From positions 186,001 to 250,000 of the forward strand of contig NZ_CANMJB010000003.1 of the NCBI RefSeq assembly GCF_947498175.1: DNA of 64,000 bases. The letters run 5' to 3'. Numbering within the stretch: the first letter of the stretch is position 1; each line of letters opens with the position of its first letter. This DNA is from an uncultured Algimonas sp. Lineage in GTDB: Bacteria; Pseudomonadota; Alphaproteobacteria; Caulobacterales; Maricaulaceae. A program made the position numbers and the translations under genes. Below are positions 53,571-62,770 of this stretch, in pieces. The notes below the pieces were generated by a model. The model saw only the letters and a program-made list of their open reading frames with translations. It made no database searches and was not told where the DNA came from.

Positions 53571-54911
53571 ATGACCGCATTGCGTCGCACGGGCTGCGCC
53601 CTGTTCGTTCTCATGGTCGCCAGCCCGGCCTTCGGGCAGAGCCCGACCGCCGATCTGGAGGCGCGGATCGCGCAACTGGAGCTGAGGCTGGCCGAGGTCA
53701 GGACGGAGCTGCAAGAGGTCCGGGACATCGCCGACGAGATGCCGGTCCTGTTGCAATCGCGCATTGCAGCCATTCCGCCCGAGGACAAGGGCAGCCAGAC
53801 CACGCCCAAAAGCGAAGGGTTCACATTGGGCGAAACGACATTCAAGATTGGCGGGTTCGTCGATCTGGATGCGCATGTGACGCGCTTCACCGACGGATCG
53901 GTCGGATCCGGATCGATCGCGCGCGACTTCTACATTCCCAGTGTCACGCCGGTCGGCGCCGGAGACGGCACGACGGTCACCGACCTGACGGCGCAGGCGT
54001 CGCGTCTGTCCTTTTCCGCCGAACGCGGGACGGACGAAGACCGGGCACTGGGTTTCATCGAGATGGACTTCCTCGGATCGCTGCAGGGCAATGAGCGGGT
54101 GTCCAACTCCTACGCGCTGCGCCTGCGCCGGGCCTTTCTCGATTATAAGGGCCTGCGCGTCGGTCAGGACTGGACGACCTTTCAGAACACGTCGGCCATC
54201 CCGGAAAGCGCGAGCTTCCTCGTCCTGTCGGACGGGATGAGCTTCATCCGCCAGCCCATGATCCGCTACACGACAGGGAACTTCCAGCTGGCCCTGGAAT
54301 CCGGCAACGCCACTCTCACGCCCGCCATGGGACTGGGACGGATCGAGGCGGACGGCAACCTGATTCCGGACGTGATCGCCCGGTACGACTGGGCCGGCGA
54401 TTTCGGCAATATCTCCCTGTCCGGCATCGGACGCCAATTGCGTCTGGAAACGGGCGCGCTGGATGAAAGCACGTTCGGCTTCGGGCTCAGTGCATCGGGC
54501 CGCATCAAGATCGGCGCGCGCGACGACATCCGCTTCAACGCGGTCGCGGGCGAAGGGATGGGCCGCTATGTCGGGCTGAACGCGATCAACAGCGCGGCGC
54601 TCGACCCGGCCACGGGCGAACTGGAAGCGATCCCGTCCTATGGCGGGCTGGTCGCCTGGCGCCATCCGATGGGCGAGACGACGCGGTTCAATCTCGGCTA
54701 TTCCGCCCTGTTCGCCGACAACCCCGATTTCCTGACCACGCTGAACCCGGCGACGACCCAGTCCGTCCAGTCCGCCTATGCCGCGCTGCTATGGGACATC
54801 GCGCCCAAGGTGACGGTCGGCGTCGAGGGCCTTTGGGGTATCAGGACGTTAGAGAACGAGACCAGCGGCGCGGTTCGGCGCTTTACCTTCTCGACGAAAT
54901 ACGGCTTCTAG
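53571..54911 (+). CDS. DcaP-like trimeric outer-membrane porin
   Basis: The product is 446 aa with a signal peptide ending near SPAFGQ. A coiled-coil periplasmic segment (LEARIAQLELRLAEVRTELQEV) is followed by a beta-barrel beginning FKIGGFVDLDAHVTRF and ending in the terminal aromatic motif FTFSTKYGF. DcaP-like porins take up dicarboxylates and small organic acids. Placed directly before acs and under CrbR-side control, it probably admits carboxylates through the outer membrane. Confidence 0.88.
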   Translation: MTALRRTGCALFVLMVASPAFGQSPTADLEARIAQLELRLAEVRTELQEVRDIADEMPVLLQSRIAAIPPEDKGSQTTPKSEGFTLGETTFKIGGFVDLDAHVTRFTDGSVGSGSIARDFYIPSVTPVGAGDGTTVTDLTAQASRLSFSAERGTDEDRALGFIEMDFLGSLQGNERVSNSYALRLRRAFLDYKGLRVGQDWTTFQNTSAIPESASFLVLSDGMSFIRQPMIRYTTGNFQLALESGNATLTPAMGLGRIEADGNLIPDVIARYDWAGDFGNISLSGIGRQLRLETGALDESTFGFGLSASGRIKIGARDDIRFNAVAGEGMGRYVGLNAINSAALDPATGELEAIPSYGGLVAWRHPMGETTRFNLGYSALFADNPDFLTTLNPATTQSVQSAYAALLWDIAPKVTVGVEGLWGIRTLENETSGAVRRFTFSTKYGF

Positions 54912-54923
54912 GAAGGCACGCAC

Positions 54924-56915
54924 GTGAACGACATGGCAGAGGCACCCGACATGAGCACATCGACACCGGCCTATCCGGCCCCGCAGGACTTCGCGCGCGC
55001 AAGCAACCTCACGCCGGAGGGTTATCGCTCGCTCTACGAACGATCCGTCACCGACCGGGAGGGTTTCTTCCGCGAACAGGCGGACCGCGTGAAATGGATG
55101 GAACAGCCAAGCCATGTCTGCGACTGGTCCTTCACCGCGCCGGTCAAGATCGAATGGTACCGCGACGGCGTGCTCAACGTGACCGAAAGCTGCCTCGACC
55201 GCCATCTTAAGACGCGCGGCGACAAGACGGCGATCCTGTTCGAGGGCGACGAACCGGGCGAGTCGAAGTCCTTAACATACCGCGAAGTCCATGCCGAAGT
55301 CTGCCGCTTCGCCAATGTATTGAAAGCGAACGGGGCGAAAAAAGGCGACCGCATCACCCTCTACATGCCGATGATTCCGGAAGCCGCTTTCGCCATGCTG
55401 GCCTGTGCGCGCATCGGGGCGGTCCATTCGGTCGTGTTCGGCGGTTTCTCGCCCGACGCGCTGGCCGGGCGGATCGTCGATTGCGACAGCCATGTGCTCA
55501 TCACGGCGGACGAAGGCGTGCGCGGCGGACGCACCGTTCCGCTGAAGGTCAATGCCGACGCGGCTTGCGACATTGCCGCCAAGGCGGGCGTTCCGGTAAA
55601 GACCCAGATCGTCGTACGGCGCACAGACGCCGATATAGGCTGGACCGAAGGCCGGGACGTCTGGCTGCATGAGGCGATGGCGAACGTGCCGGACGATTGT
55701 CCGGCCGAACCGATGAGCGCCGAAGACCCGCTCTTCATTCTCTACACATCCGGTTCGACGGGACAGCCCAAGGGCGTGCTGCACACTTGCGGCGGATATC
55801 TGGTCTGGGCTTCGCTGACCCACGACTATGTGTTCGATCTGAAGGAGGACGACGTCTATTGGTGCACGGCCGATGTCGGCTGGGTCACGGGCCATACCTA
55901 TATCGTCTACGGACCGCTGGCCAACGGCGCGACGACCGTCATGTTCGAAGGCACGCCGACCTATCCGGACGCGTCGCGCTTCTGGCAGGTCTGCGACGAT
56001 CACCAGGTCTCGCTGTTCTACACCGCTCCTACGGCGATCCGTGCGCTGATGCGCGACGGCGACGGCCCCGTCCGGGCCACGGACCGCTCGTCGCTGCGAG
56101 TGCTGGGCACGGTCGGCGAGCCGATCAACCCCGAAGCATGGGAATGGTATTTCCACACGGTCGGCGAGGGGCGCTGTCCCATCGTCGATACCTGGTGGCA
56201 AACGGAAACCGGCGGGGCGATGATCGTGCCGCTGCCCGGCACGGTGGACATGAAACCGGGGGCCGGGACGTTTCCCATGTTCGGGATCGAACCGCAGCTG
56301 TTGGATGCCGAAGGGCAGGTTCTGCACGGCGCAACGGAAGGCAACCTCGTCATCACCGCCTCCTGGCCGGGCCAGATGCGCACCGTCTATGGCGACCACG
56401 CCCGCTTCGAGCAGACCTACTTCTCGACCTATCCCGGCACCTATTTCACGGGCGACGGCGCGCGCCGGGACGCCGACGGCACGATCTGGATCACCGGACG
56501 CGTGGACGACGTCATCAACGTGTCGGGCCACCGCATGGGCACGGCCGAGGTCGAGGCCGCGCTGGGAAGCCATCCGGCCGTCGCGGAGAGCGCGGTCGTC
56601 GGCTACCCCCACGACATCAAGGGCCAGGGCATCTACGCCTATGTCACCACGACGTCCGGTGCGGAAGAAAGCGACGAACTCAAGCGCGATCTGGTCAAGC
56701 ATGTGCGAAAGGAAATCGGACCGATCGCGTCGCCGGACCTGATCCAGTTCACGCCCCGGACCGATGGCGGCCTGCCCAAGACGCGGTCGGGCAAGATCAT
56801 GCGCAGAATTCTCAGGAAGATCGCCGCCAACGAATTCGACCGGCTGGGCGACACCAGCACGCTGGCCGAACCCGCCGTGGTGGACAAGCTGATCGACGGA
56901 CGCGTGAACCGGTAA
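54924..56915 (+). CDS. acs: Acetyl-CoA synthetase
   Basis: This 663-residue enzyme makes acetyl-CoA from acetate, ATP and Co[18 protein letters not shown] is the AMP-binding P-loop, [16 protein letters not shown] the A5 motif, and [41 protein letters not shown] the hinge region. The acetylation-regulated lysine is in [15 protein letters not shown]. The GTG start has AGGAAGG 7 bases upstream; ATGs 3 and 9 codons in are alternatives. It lies 12 bases after the porin. Confidence 0.97.
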   Translation: MNDMAEAPDMSTSTPAYPAPQDFARASNLTPEGYRSLYERSVTDREGFFREQADRVKWMEQPSHVCDWSFTAPVKIEWYRDGVLNVTESCLDRHLKTRGDKTAILFEGDEPGESKSLTYREVHAEVCRFANVLKANGAKKGDRITLYMPMIPEAAFAMLACARIGAVHSVVFGGFSPDALAGRIVDCDSHVLITADEGVRGGRTVPLKVNADAACDIAAKAGVPVKTQIVVRRTDADIGWTEGRDVWLHEAMANVPDDCPAEPMSAEDPLFILYTSGSTGQPKGVLHTCGGYLVWASLTHDYVFDLKEDDVYWCTADVGWVTGHTYIVYGPLANGATTVMFEGTPTYPDASRFWQVCDDHQVSLFYTAPTAIRALMRDGDGPVRATDRSSLRVLGTVGEPINPEAWEWYFHTVGEGRCPIVDTWWQTETGGAMIVPLPGTVDMKPGAGTFPMFGIEPQLLDAEGQVLHGATEGNLVITASWPGQMRTVYGDHARFEQTYFSTYPGTYFTGDGARRDADGTIWITGRVDDVINVSGHRMGTAEVEAALGSHPAVAESAVVGYPHDIKGQGIYAYVTTTSGAEESDELKRDLVKHVRKEIGPIASPDLIQFTPRTDGGLPKTRSGKIMRRILRKIAANEFDRLGDTSTLAEPAVVDKLIDGRVNR

Positions 56916-56987
56916 AAAGGCCGCGAAAACGGCACAGCAGGCTAGTCCGCGTCAGCCTGTCGTGACCGATTTCTACAATCTGAGATA

Positions 56988-57002
56988 TTAAACCATTTTG
57001 AA
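56988..57002. promoter_or_regulatory. CtrA-box-like element upstream of the chemotaxis cluster
   Basis: TTAA-N7-TGAA differs in one base from the CtrA consensus TTAA-N7-TTAA, in an AT-richer gap (56916-57101) that contains no gene. CtrA controls motility genes in many alphaproteobacteria; this single match is weak evidence. Confidence 0.3.
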
Positions 57003-57101
57003 AAGAGCCTGTTAACTATTCGGTGACACCAAGCGAAGTTCAAGAACGGGTAAACGCGGGGGGCAGCCGCGACCGTGGGGTGGAGCGGAGAATCAGACCG
57101 G

Positions 57102-57383
57102 ATGGCTGACGTAAAAACTGTGGAGCTGGATGCCACTGGCCTGGTTCCCTTGTTCACGGATTTGATGCAATCGGTCACGGACGGCAGTCTGTCCGGATTG
57201 GTCATCGACACCGCTCATCACCGCGATTTCGGCACGCTGGACCTGCAAGCGCTGATCCAGATCGAAAGGCTTGCCCGCAGCAACGATATCGGTGTCGCCG
57301 TCGACGGTCTGAGCCCGGCTCAGCAGGCGATCCTCGGCGAACGGTTTACCAAATCCTCACTCAGCGATGCGGAAGTGTCATGA
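57102..57383 (+). CDS. STAS-like small protein heading the chemotaxis operon
   Basis: The product is 93 aa: an alternating beta/alpha pattern (SLSGLVIDTAHHRDFGTLDLQALIQIERLARSNDIGVAVDGL) typical of STAS/anti-anti-sigma-like folds. The usual phospho-Ser segment (D-S-S/T) is replaced by FGTLDLQAL. It overlaps cheY by 4 bases. Similar STAS proteins lead many alphaproteobacterial che operons; the role is undefined. Confidence 0.7.
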   Translation: MADVKTVELDATGLVPLFTDLMQSVTDGSLSGLVIDTAHHRDFGTLDLQALIQIERLARSNDIGVAVDGLSPAQQAILGERFTKSSLSDAEVS

Positions 57384-57745
57384 CCATCAAAGTCCTAGCC
57401 ATCGACGATTCACGAACGATCCGGTCGTTAATGAACGCGACCCTCACCGATGCGGGCTTCGATTCCTGCATTGCCGAGGACGGCGTGGACGGCCTGGCCA
57501 AAATGGAAGATTTTGCGCCCGACGTCATCATCACCGATCTGAACATGCCCAATCTCGACGGGTTCGGCGTCATCGACGGGGTGCGTAACCATCCGGTCCA
57601 CGGCAGCTGTCCGGTTCTCGTGCTGACCACCGAGAGCTCGACGGAACTCAAGACGCGGGCACGGGATGCCGGCGCGACGGGCTGGATCGTCAAGCCGTTC
57701 GACCGGGACAGGCTCGTCGGTGCCATAAACCGGGTTGCGGGGTGA
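57380..57745 (+). CDS. cheY: Chemotaxis response regulator CheY (first copy)
   Basis: This 121-residue single-domain receiver has acidic pocket IDDSRTIRSLMNATL, phospho-Asp in VIITDLNMPNLDGFG, Thr in VLVLTTESS and Lys in GWIVKPFDRDRL. It is a typical flagellar-motor CheY and is directly followed by cheA. Confidence 0.93.
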   Translation: MTIKVLAIDDSRTIRSLMNATLTDAGFDSCIAEDGVDGLAKMEDFAPDVIITDLNMPNLDGFGVIDGVRNHPVHGSCPVLVLTTESSTELKTRARDAGATGWIVKPFDRDRLVGAINRVAG

Positions 57746-57749
57746 TCTG

Positions 57750-60044
57750 ATGGAGTTGGGGGACGAAATCAGGGACATCTTCTTCCTGGAATGCGCGGAC
57801 TTGCTAGCCGAATTGAACGGCAAGCTTGCGGACATTCAAGGCGGGGCAAGCGATGTCGAGGATCTGAACGCGGTCTTCCGTGCGGTCCATTCCATCAAGG
57901 GCGGGGCGGGATCGTTCGACTTGCCCGACCTCGTCGGCTTCGCCCACATCTTCGAAAACGTGCTGGACCTTCTGCGGTCCGGCAAGGCGGAGATCGACGA
58001 CGAGGTTACGGAACTGCTGCTGCAATCGGCGGATATTCTGACTGACCTCGTGGAATGGTCGCAAAGCGGCACCGAGATCGATCCCGACAGCTACAAACCC
58101 ACGCTGAGTGCGCTGGAAGCCTATGAGAGCAGCAAGAAAAGCGATGACGATGCGGACGCGGAGATCGAAGACTTCGTCTTCGCTCCCATGGCCTTGGATA
58201 TTGGCGGGCCAGGTCCGATCGATCTTCCGGATCTCGGCTTGCCCTTGGAACCAACGCCGACGGCGGGCCTGACTTTGAAATTCGCGCCGAGTGCGGCGCT
58301 CTACAAGGCGGGGCTGAACGCGTTCCGGCTGTTGGAAGACCTGATGGAGGCGGGGGCGCAGGATCTGCAGCTCCATGACGACGGCCTTCCCGACCGGGAT
58401 GCGTTCGATCCGCAGGAAGTGTACCTTTATTGGACCATGCGGTTCCCGCCGGATGTCGCGCGCAGTACGGTCGAGGACCTGCTGTTTTTCGCGGCCGACA
58501 AATGCGAACTGGAATTCACAGAGGAGGCATTGCCCGCGGCACCGCCCCCTTTGCCTGATCTGCCTCTGCCCGACCTTTCAGAGGCCGTGACAGGGGCTGC
58601 AGCAGAAGCTGTGACAGAGGCCGAGATTTCCGTCCCAGATCTTCCTTCGCTCGGTGATCCGGTTGATGACCCGGAAGGAAAAGAGACTGGCGAAACCGGG
58701 ACTGCGCAATCCGAAGCGGATCAACCGGCGAATGGCGGCGAGCCTTCCGAAGGGGATGAGGTCAAAGCGGAGAAAGCCGACGATGCCACCAAAAAGGCGG
58801 CGGCCGCGTCCACTCGCAAGGCGCCGCCCGCGACGATCCGTGTCGTGCTCGACAAGATCGATCGTTTGATCAACCAGGTCGGCGAATTGGTCATCACCCA
58901 AGCCATGCTAGACGAAACCATCACCGAAGCCGGACTGGAACGCGACCCGACGGTCATGTCCACGATCAATGACTTCCGGCAATTGACCATCGACATCCAG
59001 GAATCGGTCATGGCCATCCGCGCTCAGCCGATCCGTTCGCTGTTCCAGCGCATGGGCCGGGTCGTGCGCGAATCCGCACAGAAGGTCGGCAAGAACGCCA
59101 AGCTCGTCCTGGACGGCGAGTTCACGGAAGTGGACAATACCATCATCGAAAGCTTGGGCGATCCGCTGACGCACATGCTGCGCAATGCCGTCGATCACGG
59201 ATTGGAGAAACCCGATCGTCGCGCCGAAGTCGGCAAGAGCGAGGTCGGCGAAGTCCGTCTGAGTGCGGCTCACCGCGGCGGCAAGGTCGTGATCGAAGTG
59301 GCCGATGACGGCGCCGGCGTCAATCGCGAGAAGGTCCGGTCCATCGCCGAAGAAAAGGGCTTGATCGAGCCCGGATCGATCATGAGCGACGCCGAGATCG
59401 ACAACATCCTGTTCATGCCGGGCTTTTCCACGGCCGACAGCGTCTCGACCCTGTCGGGTCGCGGCGTCGGCATGGATGTCGTCAAACGCTCGATCCAGGA
59501 CATTGGCGGCAAGGTCGTCATCCGCTCGACGCCCGGCGAAGGATCCTGCATCACCATCACCTTGCCTCTGACACTCGCCATCCTGGACGGGATGCTGGTA
59601 CGCGTCGGCAAGGAAACGCTGGTTCTTCCCTTGACGTCTATCGTCGAGACGATCCTGGTATCGCCGAAATCGATTCACGGCATGGGAACGGGAGGGCGCA
59701 TGGTCGATGTGCGCGGATCTCTATTGCCGCTGATCGACCTGGCGGGTCAACTGGGTTTCGAAACGGACCGGGCGGCCGATGCGCCCACGGTCGTCGTCAT
59801 CGTGGAGGCCGACGGTCAACGCTGGTGCGCCTTGCAGGTCGATGCGATCATCGATCAGCGCCAGGTCGTCATCAAGAGCCTGGAAGAGAATTTCGGCCAT
59901 GTGGATTCCATTTCCGCCGCCACGATCCTGGGCGACGGACGGCTCGCCCTCATCATCGACACGGAACAATTGTCGGATCTGATGGTCTCGCGCCTGACGG
60001 AGCAGCCATCGACAGAACCCAAGAAGGAGCTGGCCCATGGGTGA
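57750..60044 (+). CDS. cheA: Chemotaxis histidine kinase CheA
   Basis: The product is 764 aa. P1 HPt has the phospho-His in AVHSIKGGAGSFDL. A P2-like region and a long acidic, Glu/Pro-rich linker (~270-350) follow. Dimerisation P3 is at ~365-430, and the P4 kinase has HMLRNAVDHGLE (N box), ADDGAGVN (G1) and LSGRGVGMDVVKRSI (G2). P5 is CheW-like at the C-terminus. It starts ATG 57750, four bases after cheY. The interdomain acidic linker is longer than in E. coli. Confidence 0.95.
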   Translation: MELGDEIRDIFFLECADLLAELNGKLADIQGGASDVEDLNAVFRAVHSIKGGAGSFDLPDLVGFAHIFENVLDLLRSGKAEIDDEVTELLLQSADILTDLVEWSQSGTEIDPDSYKPTLSALEAYESSKKSDDDADAEIEDFVFAPMALDIGGPGPIDLPDLGLPLEPTPTAGLTLKFAPSAALYKAGLNAFRLLEDLMEAGAQDLQLHDDGLPDRDAFDPQEVYLYWTMRFPPDVARSTVEDLLFFAADKCELEFTEEALPAAPPPLPDLPLPDLSEAVTGAAAEAVTEAEISVPDLPSLGDPVDDPEGKETGETGTAQSEADQPANGGEPSEGDEVKAEKADDATKKAAAASTRKAPPATIRVVLDKIDRLINQVGELVITQAMLDETITEAGLERDPTVMSTINDFRQLTIDIQESVMAIRAQPIRSLFQRMGRVVRESAQKVGKNAKLVLDGEFTEVDNTIIESLGDPLTHMLRNAVDHGLEKPDRRAEVGKSEVGEVRLSAAHRGGKVVIEVADDGAGVNREKVRSIAEEKGLIEPGSIMSDAEIDNILFMPGFSTADSVSTLSGRGVGMDVVKRSIQDIGGKVVIRSTPGEGSCITITLPLTLAILDGMLVRVGKETLVLPLTSIVETILVSPKSIHGMGTGGRMVDVRGSLLPLIDLAGQLGFETDRAADAPTVVVIVEADGQRWCALQVDAIIDQRQVVIKSLEENFGHVDSISAATILGDGRLALIIDTEQLSDLMVSRLTEQPSTEPKKELAHG

Positions 60045-60498
60045 GACAGGCGAAGAGACGAACCGCGCCGAATTCGTGACATTCACGGTTGGCGAGCAGA
60101 GGTTCTGCATCGACATCATGTCGCTGCGCGAGATCCGCGGCTGGAGCCCGGCGACGCCGCTGCCCGACACGCCCGACTACGTGCTGGGTGTCGTCAATCT
60201 GCGCGGCACGGTCCTGCCGATCATCGATCTGGCCGAACGGTTCGGATTGCCGGGCGCAGAGCCGAACGCACGCAGCATCATCATGATCACCAATGTCGAC
60301 GGCAAGCTGGCCGGCCTGTTGGCCGACAGCGTGTCGGACATCATCACGATCGATCCGTCCGAGGTCCAGGCCGCGCCGAACTACAAGGAAGATTCGCGCA
60401 GCATGTACGTTGCAGGGCTCGTCGCCCGTGACGATGAAATGATCGGTCTGGTTTCTCTGCCCGACGTCGTCGGACATCAGGCACTGGTCGCGGCATGA
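60037..60498 (+). CDS. cheW: Chemotaxis coupling protein CheW
   Basis: This 153-residue CheW domain has FVTFTVGEQRFCIDIMSLREI, GVVNLRGTVLPIIDL and ADSVSDIITI. It bridges receptors and CheA. It overlaps cheA by 8 bases and cheR by 4. Confidence 0.95.
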   Translation: MGETGEETNRAEFVTFTVGEQRFCIDIMSLREIRGWSPATPLPDTPDYVLGVVNLRGTVLPIIDLAERFGLPGAEPNARSIIMITNVDGKLAGLLADSVSDIITIDPSEVQAAPNYKEDSRSMYVAGLVARDDEMIGLVSLPDVVGHQALVAA

Positions 60499-61373
60499 GC
60501 GCGGCACTGGCCATACCGCCCGACGCTGCGCAGGCCCGGCCCAATCACTTCCCTTTGGAAGTGTCGGAATACCAGCGCATCGTCGCCCGTCTGGAAAACA
60601 TGACGGGGATCACGATGGGCGCCGACAAGCGCACGCTGGTCCATTCCCGATTGCAGCGGCGCATCCGGGCATTGGCCTTGCCGGGATTCCGCGACTATTG
60701 CGATCTTCTGGAACGACCCGAAGGGCAGGTGGAGCAGACGCATTTCGTCAACGCGCTGACGACGAATCTGACGAGCTTCTTCCGCGAGTCGCATCATTTC
60801 AAGCATTTCGTCGAAGAGGCCGTTCAGCCTATGCTGCCCGAGCTGAAATCCGGTCGGAAACTGCGCATCTGGTCGTCAGGGTGCTCCACCGGCGAAGAAC
60901 CGTTCTGCATCGCGATGATGCTCCTGTCGGTCTTTCCGCAGGCTTTTGACCGCAACGCCCGCATCCTGGCGACGGATATCGACTCCAGCGTTCTGCGCAC
61001 GGCGTTCAACGGAGAATATTCGCAGGAACGCATGAAAGGCGTGCCGGACCCGCTCTTGCAGAAATTCTTCGCCGCCGGCGGCAGCGAAGATGCGCCCGGT
61101 TACCGCGTCAATGACGAGGTCCGTCGCCTGATCGCCTTCCGCAAACTGAACCTGAATGCGTCCAGCTGGCCCATGCGCGGCAAATTCGACATGATCTTCT
61201 GCCGTAACACGCTGATCTATTTTGACGACGACCGGCAGAGCCGGATCCTGAAACGCTACCGCGACATAATGAAACCGGGCGGTCATCTCTATCTCGGACA
61301 TTCCGAGCGCCTGTCCGGACCTGCCGAAAAATCGTTCAAACGAGTCGGCACAACGATTTTCCAAGCTGTGTGA
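60495..61373 (+). CDS. cheR: Chemotaxis protein methyltransferase CheR
   Basis: The product is 292 aa: an N-terminal helical domain (DKRTLVHSRLQRRIRAL) and a SAM-binding domain (IWSSGCSTGEEPFCIAMML, ATDIDSSVLRTA, FDMIFCRNTLIYFDDD, HLYLGHSERL). It methylates receptor glutamates. The MCP encoded at the right edge ends in a CheR-docking pentapeptide. Confidence 0.95.
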   Translation: MSAALAIPPDAAQARPNHFPLEVSEYQRIVARLENMTGITMGADKRTLVHSRLQRRIRALALPGFRDYCDLLERPEGQVEQTHFVNALTTNLTSFFRESHHFKHFVEEAVQPMLPELKSGRKLRIWSSGCSTGEEPFCIAMMLLSVFPQAFDRNARILATDIDSSVLRTAFNGEYSQERMKGVPDPLLQKFFAAGGSEDAPGYRVNDEVRRLIAFRKLNLNASSWPMRGKFDMIFCRNTLIYFDDDRQSRILKRYRDIMKPGGHLYLGHSERLSGPAEKSFKRVGTTIFQAV

Positions 61374-61416
61374 CGCGACGCGCGTCACCGAAGCCAATGC
61401 CGAAAGAGGTCCGAAA

Positions 61417-61803
61417 ATGAGCTTGAAAGACGCGCTGACCGTTCTCGTGGTCGATGACATGGCGACGAGTCGCGGCCTGATCATCCAGGCCTTGACCGAT
61501 ATCGGCATCAAGAAAGTGTCCTGGGAGCGAGACGGCGACGCGGCTTTCCGCAGCTTGCAGAACCAACCCGTGCATTTGATCGTGTCGGACCAGAACATGC
61601 CCGGAATGACCGGGCTGCAGCTCCTTCACTCGGTGCGCAACTACACACCGACGGCCAAGACCGGTTTCATTCTCGTAACCGGGAGTCCGGACCCGAAAGT
61701 CCTGCAGCAAGGCGTACAGATCGGATTGAACAACTATCTGACGAAGCCGTTCACGACGGCGCAGATGAAAGCGTGCCTGGAACGCGTCGTCGGGAAACTC
61801 TGA
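61417..61803 (+). CDS. CheY-like response regulator (second copy)
   Basis: This 128-residue receiver has VLVVDDMATSRGLI, phospho-Asp in LIVSDQNMPGMTGL, LVTGSP replacing the usual Thr motif with Thr-Gly, and NYLTKPFTTAQM. It probably acts as a phosphate sink or second motor regulator, as in other alphaproteobacteria. The next gene starts 6 bases after it. Confidence 0.85.
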   Translation: MSLKDALTVLVVDDMATSRGLIIQALTDIGIKKVSWERDGDAAFRSLQNQPVHLIVSDQNMPGMTGLQLLHSVRNYTPTAKTGFILVTGSPDPKVLQQGVQIGLNNYLTKPFTTAQMKACLERVVGKL

Positions 61804-61809
61804 CCCACA

Positions 61810-62214
61810 ATGTCCGAACCCAGACTAAAATCCGTACCGTCGGGACCCTGCCAGCCGGAAAGCCCTGACTTGCGCGACATTCTCGACTGGTTGTCCGATG
61901 AGCTCGCCGGGGTCCGGAACACGATAGGAAATCTGCAAGCCACATTGGCCGATGTCGCGCAGGACGCGATGCGCAAGAGCCCGGCCGAATTCCAGGCTCT
62001 GGACCTGGTCACGCAGAAGGCGGAAAACCTGTCGCGTCTCGTCGGACTATTGTCCGATCGAACGGGATGCGAGACTGTCGACCGCGCGGATGAACTGATG
62101 GATGCTTTGACCCTGGGCGAGTTACGTCAAAGGCTGGGCCAAAGGATCGGCCGCATCGACGCGGTCGCACCGGAAAGCGGCACGCCCGTTGCCGGAGAAA
62201 TCGATCTGTTCTGA
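61810..62214 (+). CDS. Hypothetical small protein of the chemotaxis operon (possible CheY partner)
   Basis: The product is 134 aa and mainly helical (LRDILDWLSDELAGVRNTIGNLQATLADV, EFQALDLVTQKAENLSRLVGLLSD). It ends in AGEIDLF. The convergent CheD ends in TGEVELF. E. coli CheZ binds CheY through its extreme C-terminal peptide, so this may be a CheZ-like phosphatase or adaptor, but no catalytic D-x-x-x-Q motif is clear. Conserved position after a CheY gene supports a CheY-related role. The start codon follows a short spacer with a weak ribosome-binding site. Confidence 0.6.
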   Translation: MSEPRLKSVPSGPCQPESPDLRDILDWLSDELAGVRNTIGNLQATLADVAQDAMRKSPAEFQALDLVTQKAENLSRLVGLLSDRTGCETVDRADELMDALTLGELRQRLGQRIGRIDAVAPESGTPVAGEIDLF

Positions 62215-62224
62215 GAATAGCGGC

Positions 62225-62770
62225 CTAGAAAAGCTCGACTTCACCCGTTTGCGCCGGAATCGGAGCCGGGGCCGGTCTCTTGGCAATCGCGTCGGCGCTA
62301 TCGGCGATCCGCTTCACGCGCGCCTTGCCCGTTGCGGGCTGGAATTGGATTCTTTGGGCTTTGGTGCCGCGCAGCGCATTGCCGATGCAGGGAATGGCTT
62401 CGCTGATCAGGAATCCTTCGGCAAGTTGCGCGTTCTTGGCGCCGATGTCGCTCAACCCTTTGGTCAGGCAATTCCCGCCGAACAGCTTCGCCTGTAGCCG
62501 ACTCTTACGCGCGCCGATGCCCAGCAAGCGGTTGATGAGCAATTCCATCTGGTTGATGCCGTAGAGCGCTGTCTGTTCGCCCGCATTCGGATCGTCCGGC
62601 AAGAGGAAATGGTTCATGCCGCCGACACGGGCGACGGGATCGAAAATGCAGGCCGAGACACAGGATCCCACCAGCGTCGTCATGACGACACCGGACTCGT
62701 CGCTGACCTTCACCTCGCCTTGCGTCAGGTGAACCGTACGGAGCGACTGGCCATCCGTGTTCCAACTCAT
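62225..62770 (-). CDS. cheD: Chemoreceptor glutamine deamidase CheD
   Basis: The product is 181 aa. The catalytic Cys-His pair is in LVGSCVSACIFDP and GGMNHFLLPDD; AKLFGGNCL is a further family motif. It deamidates receptor glutamines. A ~25-residue Pro/Ala tail ends GEVELF. It overlaps cheB by 4 bases. Confidence 0.94.
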   Translation of the reverse strand: MSWNTDGQSLRTVHLTQGEVKVSDESGVVMTTLVGSCVSACIFDPVARVGGMNHFLLPDDPNAGEQTALYGINQMELLINRLLGIGARKSRLQAKLFGGNCLTKGLSDIGAKNAQLAEGFLISEAIPCIGNALRGTKAQRIQFQPATGKARVKRIADSADAIAKRPAPAPIPAQTGEVELF

